Positions 52,639 through 62,188 are shown, counted from the stretch's first letter. The stretch: DNA of 64,000 nt from Acinetobacter calcoaceticus DSM 30006 = CIP 81.8 (GCF_000368965.1 NZ_KB849778.1:248001-312000), one strand, 5' to 3'. The notes: generated from the sequence alone by a model not told the origin. Made by a program: numbers and translations.

Positions 52639-53406
52639 ATGAATACTTTTGATACATCCCCACAAGGGCAACTCTCATCTCAACAGTTTTATCGTCAATA
52701 CAGTGCCAATGCTTTACTTCCTGAATTAGATTGGCAAAGCATTTTTCCCAATAGCAAACTCAATGAAGCACATATCAAAGCATTAAATACCATTTATCAG
52801 TGTGCTGTTCCGCTCGCGCTCAATATTTTTCATGATTTGAATTTTGATGTATTTGCCCCAGCAGCTTACCATCCACAAGGTTTGGGTCTATTTGATAAAT
52901 TAGGTCAACAAGAAGAAAACTTCTTACAAGTCCTCACTGCGGAAAGTGAAAATCTAGATCATGATACGCGTCATCAAATCTGGAGCATGCTACTTCGAGG
53001 AGGGGCTGTACTCGTTTTCAAAGCTTGGCTTGGCCATGTCAAACTCGGAGAAAATCAGTTAGACATGACTCAGTTTGATGAACTCTCTGACTTACTCTTT
53101 ATTAAGACTCATCCAGATCAACTTGCTGAACGTCTACATGTTGATGCAAAAGCAAAACTCGACCATATCTTCTTAATGTATGGCAACGATATTTTCCTTG
53201 ATCGATTCAACAGCCTAGAAACAGCTGCCCTGTTTGTTGATTTGGGTGTTTATGATGCGGCGTTCTTAAGCTTGCGTGATGACCGCGTAGCTGAATATTT
53301 AAAAATGAAACGTTATGTGACGCAAGAACAAATTGATGATTTGCAATGCGCACTCAACCCATTGTACTGCGACAGCCTAACCCCAAAACAAGATTGCCTT
53401 GCTTAA
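52639..53406 (+). CDS. Protein of unknown function, 255 aa
   Basis: I do not recognise this protein. It is soluble, acidic and largely helical, with no signal peptide, no membrane helix and no zinc motif. Its C-terminal half contains repeated acidic-Leu patterns (LDRFNSLETAALFVDLGVYDAAFLSLRDD). The ATG at 52639 follows AAGGA by eight bases; an earlier in-frame start at 52621 is less likely. It sits between a CrbS-type kinase and the response regulator gene, which usually lie together, so it could be a recent insertion, an accessory regulator or an unrelated gene. A strong terminator follows. Confidence 0.78.
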   Translation: MNTFDTSPQGQLSSQQFYRQYSANALLPELDWQSIFPNSKLNEAHIKALNTIYQCAVPLALNIFHDLNFDVFAPAAYHPQGLGLFDKLGQQEENFLQVLTAESENLDHDTRHQIWSMLLRGGAVLVFKAWLGHVKLGENQLDMTQFDELSDLLFIKTHPDQLAERLHVDAKAKLDHIFLMYGNDIFLDRFNSLETAALFVDLGVYDAAFLSLRDDRVAEYLKMKRYVTQEQIDDLQCALNPLYCDSLTPKQDCLA

Positions 53407-53416
53407 TTCACACATA

Positions 53417-53447
53417 TAAAAAAGACCTCAATTGAGGTCTTTTTTTA
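53417..53447. terminator. Bidirectional terminator
   Basis: AAAAAAGACCTCA pairs with TGAGGTCTTTTTT. It sits between the unknown gene and the convergent response regulator. Confidence 0.92.
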
Positions 53448-53451
53448 ATTT

Positions 53452-54102
53452 TTAGATTTTTCTATCTTCAATATTTAATGCACTAATTGCCAGTACCGCC
53501 TGTGTCCGGTTTTGCACACCCAATTTTCTAAAAATAGCTGTTACATGGGCTTTAATCGTTGCTTCTGAAACATCGAGCTCGTTGGCAATCTGTTTATTTA
53601 ATAAGCCTTCTGCAACCATCATCAAAACACGGAACTGCTGAGGTGTTAATGACTGAATACGTTCTGCCAATGCAGTTTCATCTGCCGCTCGAGGGTCAAG
53701 ATTAAGATTAGATGGCAAGTTAGGTGGTAACCAGATATCACCTTCTAAGACTTGACGAATCGCTTCACCAATATGACTTGGATGCGCAGATTTAGGGATA
53801 TAACCCATCGCACCATGTGCAATCGCACGCTGAATTATTGAAGTTTCTTCATGTGCAGAAACCACAATAATTGGAATAGCTGGATACTGTGCTCGCACAT
53901 AAACCAAAGCAGAAAAGCCTGAAGCACCCGGTAAATTTAAATCGAGCAATACCAGATCAGGTTCTGCCCCATTTTCCAAACGCTCATAAAACTCATCAAC
54001 CGAAGCTGTTTCATGAATTTGTGCCTGTGGCAGGCTATAACGTACTGCTTGAATTAAAGCATGACGAAACAAAGGATGATCATCAACGATTAAAATATTC
54101 AT
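53452..54102 (-). CDS. NarL/LuxR-family response regulator (CrbR/ErdR-like), 216 aa
   Basis: A receiver domain (residues 1-120; acidic pocket DD at 7-8, phosphoacceptor D54 in LVLLDLNLPG, conserved S-A at about 82 and K at about 104) joins a LuxR-type helix-turn-helix (LTPQQFRVLMMVAEGLLNKQIANELDVSEATIKAHVTAIFRKLG). This is the ErdR/CrbR form that, with CrbS/MxtR, activates acs and actP during growth on acetate. The kinase at 48745 and acs at 57574 are close by, in agreement with that role. The 370 bp downstream of the ATG side (54103-54478) is an AT-rich gap. Confidence 0.9.
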   Translation of the reverse strand: MNILIVDDHPLFRHALIQAVRYSLPQAQIHETASVDEFYERLENGAEPDLVLLDLNLPGASGFSALVYVRAQYPAIPIIVVSAHEETSIIQRAIAHGAMGYIPKSAHPSHIGEAIRQVLEGDIWLPPNLPSNLNLDPRAADETALAERIQSLTPQQFRVLMMVAEGLLNKQIANELDVSEATIKAHVTAIFRKLGVQNRTQAVLAISALNIEDRKI

Positions 54103-54478
54103 AAGCGATTAAAGTAATCTTGAGCATAATTATGGCCTATTGTAACCCTACTATTTAGATGAAAGATACGTTCATCTTATCCATTTTTATGCAAAATGTT
54201 GATAAATGCAGAACTTAGCAAAAATTTTCAGATGTTTTTTAACTTTTAATCAAAATTAATCTGTTTTTTATATAAGCTTCCTTTTTATTATAAAAAATAT
54301 ATCACCAATAATTATATAAAATAAAAACAACAACTTAGTAAAAATACAAAGTATAAAAATCCACTATTTATCTTTTATATTTAAAACAGATAAGGTTGAC
54401 CAATTTCGTTATTTTACAGTTTACCGTCGTTGTTGATTAATAGGTCCAATCACCTTTTTTAGGCTTAGGAACCAAATT
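54103..54478. other. AT-rich gap between the response regulator and msuE
   Basis: An inverted repeat GATGAA-N7-TTCATC lies near 54158-54176. Otherwise the gap is AT-rich with poly-A tracts; a -10 for msuE cannot be placed and no sigma-54 -24/-12 pair is seen. It should hold the promoters of both divergent genes. Confidence 0.5.
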
Positions 54479-55216
54479 ATGACTGGTATCACATCACCAA
54501 AACCTTTGAATATTGTTGCTGTTTCTGGTGGCTTAAATACCCCATCTAAAACGGAAAGTCTGGTTCAAGCCATTCTTGATGAATTATCTGAAGCAATCGA
54601 TATTAAAGTTCACTTTATTAAATTAAGCGAAATTGGGCCTTTATTAGGCGGTGCATTTTATCGCAACCAACTTCCACAACGCGTACAAGATGATCTTGCA
54701 GCGGTTGAAGCAGCAGATGCTTTAATTGTAGGTACACCTGTTTACCGTGCTTCTTTCACAGGTTTGTTTAAACATTTCTTCGATTTTGTTGAGCAAACAG
54801 CCTTGGTCGATGTGCCTGTACTTTTAGCAGCATCAGGCGGTAGCGATCGACATGCGCTTGTACTAGAGCATCAGCTTCGTCCATTGTTTAGCTTCTTCCA
54901 AGCACAAACTTTACCAATTGGCGTATATGCGACAGATCGCGACTTTACTCCTGAATACACGGTTAAAAGTGAGCAATTAGCAGATCGTATTACGCTAGCA
55001 GTAGCTCGCGCATTACCAATTTTAGAATGGGCACCAGCCAAAGGTAAGCGTGCTGAAGTCATCAAATCTAAATCTCAGCAAGCGAACCAAGAGCTTGGGA
55101 TTAATAAACAGATTGAGCAAGAAGAAGTCTTACCTTCAGCAGCCGTTCCAGATCTTGATGCAGCGGAATCTCGCTTACATCATAAGTCTGGCAAATCATT
55201 AACGCATGTTGCCTAA
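54479..55216 (+). CDS. msuE: NADPH-dependent FMN reductase, 245 aa
   Basis: A flavodoxin-like reductase (VAVSGGLNTPSKTESLVQAIL phosphate-binding turn; GTPVYRASFTGLFKHFFDFV, the SsuE/MsuE signature). It supplies reduced FMN to a two-component monooxygenase. The C-terminal tail after about residue 190 is longer than in SsuE. It lies 45 bp before sfnG, the flavin-dependent monooxygenase that needs reduced FMN, and the pair acts in dimethylsulfone use, as in Pseudomonas. The ATG at 54479 follows an AGGAACC site. Confidence 0.88.
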   Translation: MTGITSPKPLNIVAVSGGLNTPSKTESLVQAILDELSEAIDIKVHFIKLSEIGPLLGGAFYRNQLPQRVQDDLAAVEAADALIVGTPVYRASFTGLFKHFFDFVEQTALVDVPVLLAASGGSDRHALVLEHQLRPLFSFFQAQTLPIGVYATDRDFTPEYTVKSEQLADRITLAVARALPILEWAPAKGKRAEVIKSKSQQANQELGINKQIEQEEVLPSAAVPDLDAAESRLHHKSGKSLTHVA

Positions 55217-55261
55217 CCGCAATATGTCTAAATAAAAATAACGAATTTGGGAGAGCGCACC

Positions 55262-56374
55262 ATGACGCAATTACAACAACCGATTAAATTTGCTTATTGG
55301 GTACCAAATGTAAGCGGTGGCCTTGTAGTAAGTAACGTCGAGCAGCGCACAGACTGGAGTTACGACTACAATGTTCGACTTGCACAGGCTGCCGAAAAAA
55401 ATGGTTTTGAATATGCGCTCACTCAAATTCGTTTTACGGCGGGCTATGGGGCAGAAAATCAGCATGAATCAGTCAGTTTCAGTCATGCATTATTAGCAAA
55501 AACTGAAAAACTTAAGGTCATTGCTGCTATTCTGCCCGGCCCTTGGAAACCGGCACTCGCAGCTAAGCAACTTGCAACAATCGACTATCTAACCGAAGGC
55601 CGTATTGCCATTAATGTGGTCAGCGGCTGGTTTAGAGGAGAGTTTGATGCGATTGGTGAAGAATGGCCAGAGCATGACCAGCGCTACGTCCGCTCTGAAG
55701 AATTCATTCGCACTCTAAAAGGAATCTGGACTACTGATAACTATAGTTTCGATGGTAAATACTATCAGTTCCAAAACTACACACTTAAACCGAAGCCTTT
55801 ACAAAAGCCTTATATTGAAGTGTTTCAGGGTGGTAGCTCCCGCGCTGCACGTGACATGGCTTCTCGTGTATCTGACTGGTATTTCACCAATGGTAATACG
55901 GTAGAAGAGATTCAAAAACAAGTCGAAGACATTCGTACTAAAGCAAAAGCCAATAACCATCATGTCAAAATTGGTGTGAACGCCTTCATTATTGCCAGAG
56001 ATACCGAAGAAGAAGCAAAAGCGGTACTTCAAGAAATTATTGATAAAGCCAACACTGAAGCGGTAAATGCATTTGGCGATGCAACACGTGAAGCAGGTGC
56101 AGCCTCACCAGAGCAACAAGGTAACTGGGCGAAATCAAGTTTTGAAGATCTAGTGCAATATAACGATGGTTTTAAAACCAATTTAATTGGTACACCCCAA
56201 CAAATTGCAGAGCGTATTGTGGCACTTAAAGATGTAGGTGTTGATTTGATTCTTTCTGGCTTCTTACATTTCATTGAAGAGGTAGAATATTTTGGGGAAA
56301 AAGTTCTACCGCTCGTACGTCAATTAGAACTTCAACAAGAAAAGGAGATAGAAATTCAAGCCAAATCAGCCTAA
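55262..56374 (+). CDS. sfnG: Dimethylsulfone monooxygenase, 370 aa
   Basis: This LLM-class FMN-dependent monooxygenase has the (beta-alpha)8 luciferase-like fold. Visible segments are FAYWVPNVSGGLVVSNVEQRTDW, EYALTQIRFTAGYG, the phosphate-binding GRIAINVVSGWFRGEFDAIGEEW and EVFQGGSSRAARDMA. The length (370 against about 360 for SfnG) and sequence match SfnG, which turns dimethylsulfone into methanesulfinate so that its sulfur can be used. The frame opens at 55247, but the ATG at 55262 follows GGGAGAG by six bases. It is co-transcribed with msuE. The usual sigma-54 regulator SfnR is not present here. Confidence 0.88.
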   Translation: MTQLQQPIKFAYWVPNVSGGLVVSNVEQRTDWSYDYNVRLAQAAEKNGFEYALTQIRFTAGYGAENQHESVSFSHALLAKTEKLKVIAAILPGPWKPALAAKQLATIDYLTEGRIAINVVSGWFRGEFDAIGEEWPEHDQRYVRSEEFIRTLKGIWTTDNYSFDGKYYQFQNYTLKPKPLQKPYIEVFQGGSSRAARDMASRVSDWYFTNGNTVEEIQKQVEDIRTKAKANNHHVKIGVNAFIIARDTEEEAKAVLQEIIDKANTEAVNAFGDATREAGAASPEQQGNWAKSSFEDLVQYNDGFKTNLIGTPQQIAERIVALKDVGVDLILSGFLHFIEEVEYFGEKVLPLVRQLELQQEKEIEIQAKSA

Positions 56375-56435
56375 AAAACTTCAGTTAAAGCAGCGCAAGA
56401 CAATAAAAACAATAAATTAAAAATAAAGACTTATT

Positions 56436-56470
56436 GGCTCCAAGACTCGGCTTGGAGCCTTTATTTTTTT
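56436..56470 (+). terminator. Terminator of msuE-sfnG
   Basis: GGCTCCAAG pairs with CTTGGAGCC around a six-base loop, followed by TTTATTTTTTT. Confidence 0.9.
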
Positions 56471-56882
56471 AAGATTTCTCAACTTCTCGAATCACTGTTT
56501 CAACCGAATAGCGACACCACTTTGAAAGTTTCTCAATAAATTCATTTAATGCTGAGGGTTCGAAATGGCTGACGATCATATAACACGCGTTTCCCATGAC
56601 TTTAAAGCATTCATCTATTTGTTCATATTGCTTGACTAAATTTTCAATTTCTTCAAATGCGCGTTGTTCATTTAAATGCAAATGAATAAATTGTTTATGT
56701 GAATACTGCACGGCAATTGTGTAATTTTTAATGATACCAGCATCCATTAACTGAGCAATTCGAGCGCCCACCGCCTGCCCTGTTCGATGCACACGTTGCC
56801 CAATTTCTTTATTTGTTAAACGGGAATCTTGCTTCAGTAATGCAATAATTTTTAGATCAATCGGGTCTAATTCAATATTCAT
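56469..56882 (-). CDS. Lrp/AsnC-family regulator, 137 aa
   Basis: Residues 5-60 are the Lrp helix-turn-helix (LDPIDLKIIALLKQDSRLTNKEIGQRVHRTGQAVGARIAQLMDAGII in outline), followed by the RAM sensor domain. It is 137 residues long, about 15-20 shorter than typical, because the loop after the first beta strand and the C-terminal tail are brief. It is divergent from the hydrolase at 56988 over 106 bp and likely controls that gene in response to an amino acid or its product. Confidence 0.87.
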   Translation of the reverse strand: MNIELDPIDLKIIALLKQDSRLTNKEIGQRVHRTGQAVGARIAQLMDAGIIKNYTIAVQYSHKQFIHLHLNEQRAFEEIENLVKQYEQIDECFKVMGNACYMIVSHFEPSALNEFIEKLSKWCRYSVETVIREVEKS

Positions 56883-56987
56883 TTTTCATGGCGAAAGAAA
56901 ACTGGCGGTAATGCTTTCATCTGACTATAGCCGATTTTACTGGCTGAGAATAATCTTGTTTTATCTCATATCAACAAGAGTGATCTC

Positions 56988-57530
56988 ATGAAACAAGCAC
57001 TATTAATTATCGATGTACAAAATGATTATTTTAAAAATGGCAAAATGGAATTGGTTGGGCCAGATCAAGCACTAGAAAAAATAAAACAGCTTGAACAATA
57101 TTTCAGTGAGAAAAACCTTCCAATTATTTATGTACAACATATTAACCCACCACAGGCGAGCTTCTTTCAAGAAAATACCGACGGTGTTTTACTTCACCCT
57201 GAACTCAACGCTCAAAACGACGCATTAATTGTGATAAAGCATTATCCAAATAGTTTTTTAGAAACCAATTTAGATGAACTTTTAAAAGCACATCAAATTG
57301 AGCAACTCGTGATTACAGGCATGATGACGCATATGTGTATTGACTCAGGGACACGTACCGCTAAGGAGTTAGGCTATCAACCAATCTTAATTGCAGATGC
57401 CACCGCAACACGTGATTTAAGCCATGACGGAAAAACTGTAAAAGCTGAAGACGTGCAAACTGCTTTTTTAACTGCGCTTAGTACGTTTGCGAATGTACAG
57501 AATACTGCCGATTTTCTAGCAAAATCTTAA
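56988..57530 (+). CDS. Isochorismatase-family cysteine hydrolase, 180 aa
   Basis: The short isochorismatase-like fold has the triad D9 (LLIIDVQNDYF), K84 (IVIKHYPNSF) and C117 (TGMMTHMCIDSG). The group includes nicotinamidase-like amidases and streptothricin-type hydrolases; the substrate cannot be predicted from sequence. It is a third member of this superfamily in the window but is not closely related to the two YcaC-type proteins. The ATG at 56988 has GAGTGATCTC upstream, a weak site. A strong terminator follows. Confidence 0.87.
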   Translation: MKQALLIIDVQNDYFKNGKMELVGPDQALEKIKQLEQYFSEKNLPIIYVQHINPPQASFFQENTDGVLLHPELNAQNDALIVIKHYPNSFLETNLDELLKAHQIEQLVITGMMTHMCIDSGTRTAKELGYQPILIADATATRDLSHDGKTVKAEDVQTAFLTALSTFANVQNTADFLAKS

Positions 57531-57542
57531 ATAAGGTTCAAT

Positions 57543-57568
57543 AAAAAAGCCCCATTTGGGGCTTTTTT
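57543..57568. terminator. Bidirectional terminator
   Basis: AAAAAAGCCCCA pairs with TGGGGCTTTTTT around TT. It is shared by the hydrolase and acs. Confidence 0.9.
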
Positions 57569-57573
57569 AAAAA

Positions 57574-59523
57574 TTAGTTTTGCTTATCAGGATAGACCGT
57601 TACGATTAACTGATCTACCACAGCAGGTTCAGCCAAGGTTGAGGTATCACCTAAACTATCTAACTCATTTGCCGCGATTTTTCTTAAAATACGGCGCATG
57701 ATTTTACCAGAACGCGTTTTAGGTAATGCTGGTGCCCAGTGTAGTGCATCAGGAGATGCTACTGGTCCAAGTACTTTACGTACCCAGTTAATTAACTCTT
57801 TACGCAGCTCTTCCGACTCTGGAACACCCGCTTGTAAGGTCACAAAAGTACAAATACCCTGCCCTTTAATATCATGTGGCATTCCCACCACCGCAGCTTC
57901 TGCTACTGATTCATGCGACACCAAAGCACTTTCAATTTCAGCCGTACCCAGACGGTGACCTGAAACGTTTAAAACATCATCTACTCGGCCTGTAATCCAG
58001 TAATAGCCATCTTCATCACGGCGAGCACCATCACCTGTAAAGTAGTTATTTTTAAAGGTCGAGAAATAAGCCTCAATAAAGCGGTCAGGGTCACCCCAAA
58101 TGGTACGCATCTGGCCCGGCCATGAATCTTTAATGACTAGATTGCCTTCTGCTATACCTTCTAGCTCATTACCTTCACCATCTACAATGGCAGGTTGAAT
58201 ACCAAATAACGGACGTGTTGCGGAACCCGGTTTTAAAGCTGTTGCTCCTGGCAATGGCGCAATTAAAATACCGCCAGTTTCAGTTTGCCACCATGTATCA
58301 ACAATTGGGCAACGGCCTTCACCAACTACATTGTAGTACCAGTTCCAAGCCTCAGGGTTAATGGGTTCACCAACCGAACCGAGTAAACGCAAGCTACTAC
58401 GGTTACTTTCGCGCACATAAGTATCGCCCTCACGCATCATGGCGCGAATTGCGGTTGGAGCTGTATATAAAATAGAGACTTTGTGCTTATCGACCACATG
58501 ACCAAGACGTGCCCATGTTGGATATTGAGGCACACCTTCAAACATTAAGGTTGTGGTGCCATTTGCGAGTGGTCCATAGATCAAATAACTATGTCCTGTA
58601 ATCCAGCCCACATCAGCCGTACACCAGTACACATCATCTTGTTTTAAATCAAAAACTTCTTTAAAGGTACTTGTAACATAGACTAAATAACCACCTGTAG
58701 TATGCAAAACGCCTTTAGGTTTACCTGTCGAACCTGAAGTATAAAGAATAAATAATGGGTCTTCTGCCTTCATAGGCTCTGGAGGACAGTTTGCATCAAC
58801 CTCCATAATAATAAGGTGATACCACAAATCACGACCCGGCTTCATTTCAATCGGGTTCGCATTACGGTAAACCACAACTACATTTTCAACACACTCTGTA
58901 CCCGGCAACTCTAGAGCCAAATCGACATTTTCTTTGAGTGGTAATAACTTGCCCGCACGTAGACTTGAGTCTGCCGTAATGACAAGTTTAGCTTGGCTAT
59001 CTTCAATACGACTTGCTAAAGAGTCTGGTGAGAAACCGCCAAATACCACACAGTGAACCGCACCAATACGAGCACACGCTAACATGGCAATTGCAGCTTC
59101 AGTGACCATTGGCATATAGAGCACAACGCGGTCACCTTTACCAATGCCATATTTCTTTAAAACGTTGGCAAAGCGGCAGACTTCATCATGTAATTCTTTA
59201 TAAGAAACAATTTTATGGCGAGAAGGATGATCACCTTCCCAAATAATTGCAGGTTTATGAGGATGTTCTTTAAGATGCCTGTCTAGGCAGTTTGCCGACA
59301 CATTCAACTCACCATCAGCAAACCATTCAATTTTGAAATTGTCTTTGTCAAAACTCGTATTTTTAACTTGGGTAAATGGCTTTATCCAATCGACAATTTT
59401 AGCTTGTTCAGCCCAGAATTCATCTGGGTTCTCGATAGAGTGTTGATAACGTTTAAAGTAGTCTGCTTCAACAGTACGAGCTGTTTTTTTAAATTCCTCT
59501 GGTACTGGATAGATCTCATTCAT
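57574..59523 (-). CDS. acs: Acetyl-CoA synthetase, 649 aa
   Basis: The enzyme activates acetate to acetyl-CoA with ATP, through acetyl-AMP. The adenylate-forming signatures are complete: the P-loop [11 protein letters not shown] (about 265-275), WWQTETGG (about 414-421), the hinge [20 protein letters not shown] and the acetylation-controlled lysine in [10 protein letters not shown] near the C-terminus. The length fits E. coli Acs (652). The frame extends to 59553, but the ATG at 59523 follows AAGGAAG by six bases and gives the usual start ([11 protein letters not shown]). The CrbS/CrbR-type pair nearby is its likely regulator; the 294-bp upstream region to 59817 should hold its binding site, which I cannot locate. 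Confidence 0.96.
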   Translation of the reverse strand: MNEIYPVPEEFKKTARTVEADYFKRYQHSIENPDEFWAEQAKIVDWIKPFTQVKNTSFDKDNFKIEWFADGELNVSANCLDRHLKEHPHKPAIIWEGDHPSRHKIVSYKELHDEVCRFANVLKKYGIGKGDRVVLYMPMVTEAAIAMLACARIGAVHCVVFGGFSPDSLASRIEDSQAKLVITADSSLRAGKLLPLKENVDLALELPGTECVENVVVVYRNANPIEMKPGRDLWYHLIIMEVDANCPPEPMKAEDPLFILYTSGSTGKPKGVLHTTGGYLVYVTSTFKEVFDLKQDDVYWCTADVGWITGHSYLIYGPLANGTTTLMFEGVPQYPTWARLGHVVDKHKVSILYTAPTAIRAMMREGDTYVRESNRSSLRLLGSVGEPINPEAWNWYYNVVGEGRCPIVDTWWQTETGGILIAPLPGATALKPGSATRPLFGIQPAIVDGEGNELEGIAEGNLVIKDSWPGQMRTIWGDPDRFIEAYFSTFKNNYFTGDGARRDEDGYYWITGRVDDVLNVSGHRLGTAEIESALVSHESVAEAAVVGMPHDIKGQGICTFVTLQAGVPESEELRKELINWVRKVLGPVASPDALHWAPALPKTRSGKIMRRILRKIAANELDSLGDTSTLAEPAVVDQLIVTVYPDKQN

Positions 59524-59817
59524 ACGCAACTTCCTTGATCTTGTGCATCCCATCTCGAGACTGTGGCTATTATTTTACTGGATCTTATTTGCATGCCTTT
59601 GCAGTATGATGACTCTTTCAAAGTCCAAACAATGCGACTTTGGTCATATATCAACCACTCACTCAAGCATACGAAATTGTGAACATTTTTATAAAATTAA
59701 GTTGATTTAAAACATTTGTCTATAGCTTTTACTTTTATAATTTTTTCAAGATTTGATGGTTTTGATCATCAACAAAGATTATTTTGTCTCTCATACGCAA
59801 CACAGGAATAAAATAAT

Positions 59818-60393
59818 ATGTTTGCCCAAACAACCTCCTCACGCCCACCACAGCTCCCGTTTAAAGATAGCCCTTTTTCAGTTCATGGGCGCTTTAATCG
59901 TATGAGCTATTTAGGTGGATATGGACTCATCTATTTGCTTACCATAGTAGGCTACTTTATTTTGGCCTCGTTTCTTGGAAGTTTTCAGCTATCCAGCGAT
60001 CTATTTAATTTTGAATTTTATAGCTCTCTTTCAGGCATTAGCGCTTTAGTCATCTGGGCTTTTTGGCTATTTCTGATCTATCTCAATATTGTTCTCGTTG
60101 TTCGACGTCTGCATGATTTAAATAAGAGTGGCTGGATGGGGTTACTGTTATTAATTCCTGTTGTTCAGTTCTTTTTTATGATTTATTTACTGCTTGCCTC
60201 AGGTACAGCAGGTACCAATCAATATGGTCCTGTTCGACCTTCAACGTTTATAGAAAAGCTCATGGCTTGGCTTATTTTAGTGGCTATTTTAATTAGCCTC
60301 ATTTCAACAGCAGGAATTTTTTATTATTTCTCAGGAACCGATACCCTAGAGACACCGACACAAATCTTACAAAAAGGAACGGAATACTTTTAA
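59818..60393 (+). CDS. DUF805 membrane protein, 191 aa
   Basis: The DUF805 fold has four helices. The characteristic motifs are FSVHGRFNRMSYLGGYGL at the start and VVRRLHDLNKSGWMGLLLLIPVVQFFFMIYLLLASGTAGTNQYGP in the second half; the RRLHD-x-x-x-SGW segment lies between helices 3 and 4. The protein is inner-membrane and of unknown function. A CAGGAATAAAATAAT context precedes the ATG. Two hairpins, the second a terminator, separate it from mscS. Confidence 0.87.
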   Translation: MFAQTTSSRPPQLPFKDSPFSVHGRFNRMSYLGGYGLIYLLTIVGYFILASFLGSFQLSSDLFNFEFYSSLSGISALVIWAFWLFLIYLNIVLVVRRLHDLNKSGWMGLLLLIPVVQFFFMIYLLLASGTAGTNQYGPVRPSTFIEKLMAWLILVAILISLISTAGIFYYFSGTDTLETPTQILQKGTEYF

Positions 60394-60422
60394 TTAAAAA
60401 ACACTTTATTATTCAGATGAAC

Positions 60423-60492
60423 TCATTATAGTAGGCGCACATTTTATCTCCTACTATGATGAAAGCCGAAAATTGCTTTCATAATTTTTTTT
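60423..60492 (+). terminator. Tandem hairpins ending in a T8 terminator
   Basis: TCAT-T-ATAGTAGG pairs with CCTACTAT-G-ATGA (60423-60462), then GAAAGC pairs with GCTTTC (60461-60480), followed by ATAATTTTTTTT. The second hairpin is a good terminator for the DUF805 gene. The first may be part of the same structure or a small leader element of mscS. Confidence 0.7.
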
Positions 60493-60506
60493 AATTGAGA
60501 CTTGTC

Positions 60507-61481
60507 GTGGCTGATGAACAAAAATCCTTAACGGATGTCGCAAAAAATACAGGCGAACTTTTGCAAGAGGCGGGTACTAAAACCACTCAAACGGTTTTAG
60601 CACATACTGAAAAGTATCATGATGCCTATACCACAATCGATAAAATTGTGGATAGCTTCTGGGAACGTGTGCCTTATATTTGTATTGCGATTATCGTCTT
60701 TATTATTTTTTGGCTTCTCACCAAATTATTTAAGTTCTTTGTTCGTAAAACATTAGAAAACCGCTCTTACACGCGTCAAAACCTCGTTTTGGTCTTAAAC
60801 CGTGTAGGTAGTACAGCGATTCTATTCTTTGGTTTCTTAATTGCTTTGGTTATCTCGATTCCTGGGTTTACACCAGGCCAATTAATGAGTGCTCTAGGGA
60901 TTGGTTCCGTCGCAATTGGTTTTGCATTTAAAGATATCTTTCAGAACTTACTCTCAGGTATTTTAATTTTACTCAGCGAACCTTTCCGTATTGGCGATGA
61001 CATTATTGTCAACAACATGGAAGGAACCGTAGAAGATATTCAAATCCGTGCGACCTTTTTACGTTCACCCGATGGCCGTCGTATTGTTATTCCTAACGCG
61101 ACTGTTTACACCAGTGCAGTAACTGTAAATACTGCATATCAACGTCGCCGCTGTGAATTTGTAGTCGGAATTGGCTATGAGGATGATGTCCAAAAGGCAA
61201 AAGCTGTCATTCTTAAATTACTCGACAACAGCCGTAATGTGCTGAGCCAACCTGCATTTTCGGTCAACGTAACGGCCCTTGCAGATTTCTCTGTCAATCT
61301 AACAGTTCGTTGGTGGGTAGACACAACGGAAACAACCACCTCTGCTTCGATTAGTGAAATTCAGGAAAGAGTTGTAGATGCGTTTGATGAAAATAACATC
61401 TCAATTCCATATCCAGTACAAGAAGTAAAAGTGTATCGTGGTGATCAACCAACTGAAGAAACTGTTAAGCCAAATGCTTAA
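60507..61481 (+). CDS. MscS-family mechanosensitive channel, 324 aa
   Basis: An N-terminal soluble stretch of about 45 residues leads to three helices (about 55-75, 95-115, 125-150). The third is the pore helix, with glycines and alanines (GIGSVAIGFAFKDIFQNLLSGILIL). The beta domain (PFRIGDDIIVNNMEGTVEDIQIRATFLRSPDGRRIVIPN) and a C-terminal alpha-beta cage follow. It opens under membrane tension to release solutes during hypo-osmotic shock. The frame opens at a TTG at 60495; the GTG at 60507 follows GAGA by six bases and is preferred. Its stop overlaps the convergent rsmE stop by four bases. Confidence 0.9.
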   Translation: MADEQKSLTDVAKNTGELLQEAGTKTTQTVLAHTEKYHDAYTTIDKIVDSFWERVPYICIAIIVFIIFWLLTKLFKFFVRKTLENRSYTRQNLVLVLNRVGSTAILFFGFLIALVISIPGFTPGQLMSALGIGSVAIGFAFKDIFQNLLSGILILLSEPFRIGDDIIVNNMEGTVEDIQIRATFLRSPDGRRIVIPNATVYTSAVTVNTAYQRRRCEFVVGIGYEDDVQKAKAVILKLLDNSRNVLSQPAFSVNVTALADFSVNLTVRWWVDTTETTTSASISEIQERVVDAFDENNISIPYPVQEVKVYRGDQPTEETVKPNA

Positions 61482-62188
61482 GCTGCGAATAAGCGTCCTA
61501 AAATATAAGAAATAGACGTTTCAGTTCTTAAAATACGGTTGCCTAAGCTCACTGCTTGGCAGCCGTTTTTTGTGAGCAAATCAACCTCATAAGGGATAAA
61601 ACCACCTTCGGGTCCGACCACAACACTACAGGCGTGATCAATATTAATTGGCATAGTTTGCTCTGCATATGGATGGGCCACATAGGCAGGGCACTCTTCT
61701 GAAATAAATGTAGGCAAGATATCTTCAACAAAAGGCTTAAAGCGTTTATATATTTGAATTTCAGGAACAATTGTGTCCCCTGCTTGCTCAAGTCCCAAAG
61801 TAACGTAGTTGTCGATTTGCTGTAAAAAGGGAGTCTGCCAGTAACTTTTATCGACCCGATAACTATGAATCAGACTAATTTTTTCAACACCTAAAGTCAC
61901 ACTATCCATAATTAAACGGCGTAAAACTTTAGGTCTGGGTAATGCCACAATTAAATGAACCGGAATTTTTGCAGGTACAGTTTCTTCACTGATAGGTCGG
62001 AGACAGACTTCTTGCTCGTTAATCGAAACAATTTCCGTGATATATCGTGCGCCGTTACGAATACCAATTTTTAGATTTTGGCCAACTGTAATATCAAGAT
62101 GTTCACGTAAATGCTGTAATTGGCGCTTTGAATGAATCGACCATATTTCTGACTGAGCATCTTTTGGTTCTAATAAAACGATATTCAT
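61478..62188 (-). CDS. rsmE: 16S rRNA m3U1498 methyltransferase, 236 aa
   Basis: A PUA-like N-terminal domain (residues 1-70) precedes a SPOUT knot domain with VALPRPKVLRRLIMDSVTLGVEKI, VVGPEGGFIPYEVDLL and LGNRILRTETS, the three SAM-binding signatures of RsmE. It methylates U1498 of 16S rRNA. It overlaps waaA by four bases (ATGA at 62185-62188), so it is the second gene of a waaA-rsmE unit; such a link between LPS core synthesis and rRNA modification is a matter of position, not function. The convergent mscS gene overlaps its stop by four bases. Confidence 0.94.
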   Translation of the reverse strand: MNIVLLEPKDAQSEIWSIHSKRQLQHLREHLDITVGQNLKIGIRNGARYITEIVSINEQEVCLRPISEETVPAKIPVHLIVALPRPKVLRRLIMDSVTLGVEKISLIHSYRVDKSYWQTPFLQQIDNYVTLGLEQAGDTIVPEIQIYKRFKPFVEDILPTFISEECPAYVAHPYAEQTMPINIDHACSVVVGPEGGFIPYEVDLLTKNGCQAVSLGNRILRTETSISYILGRLFAA

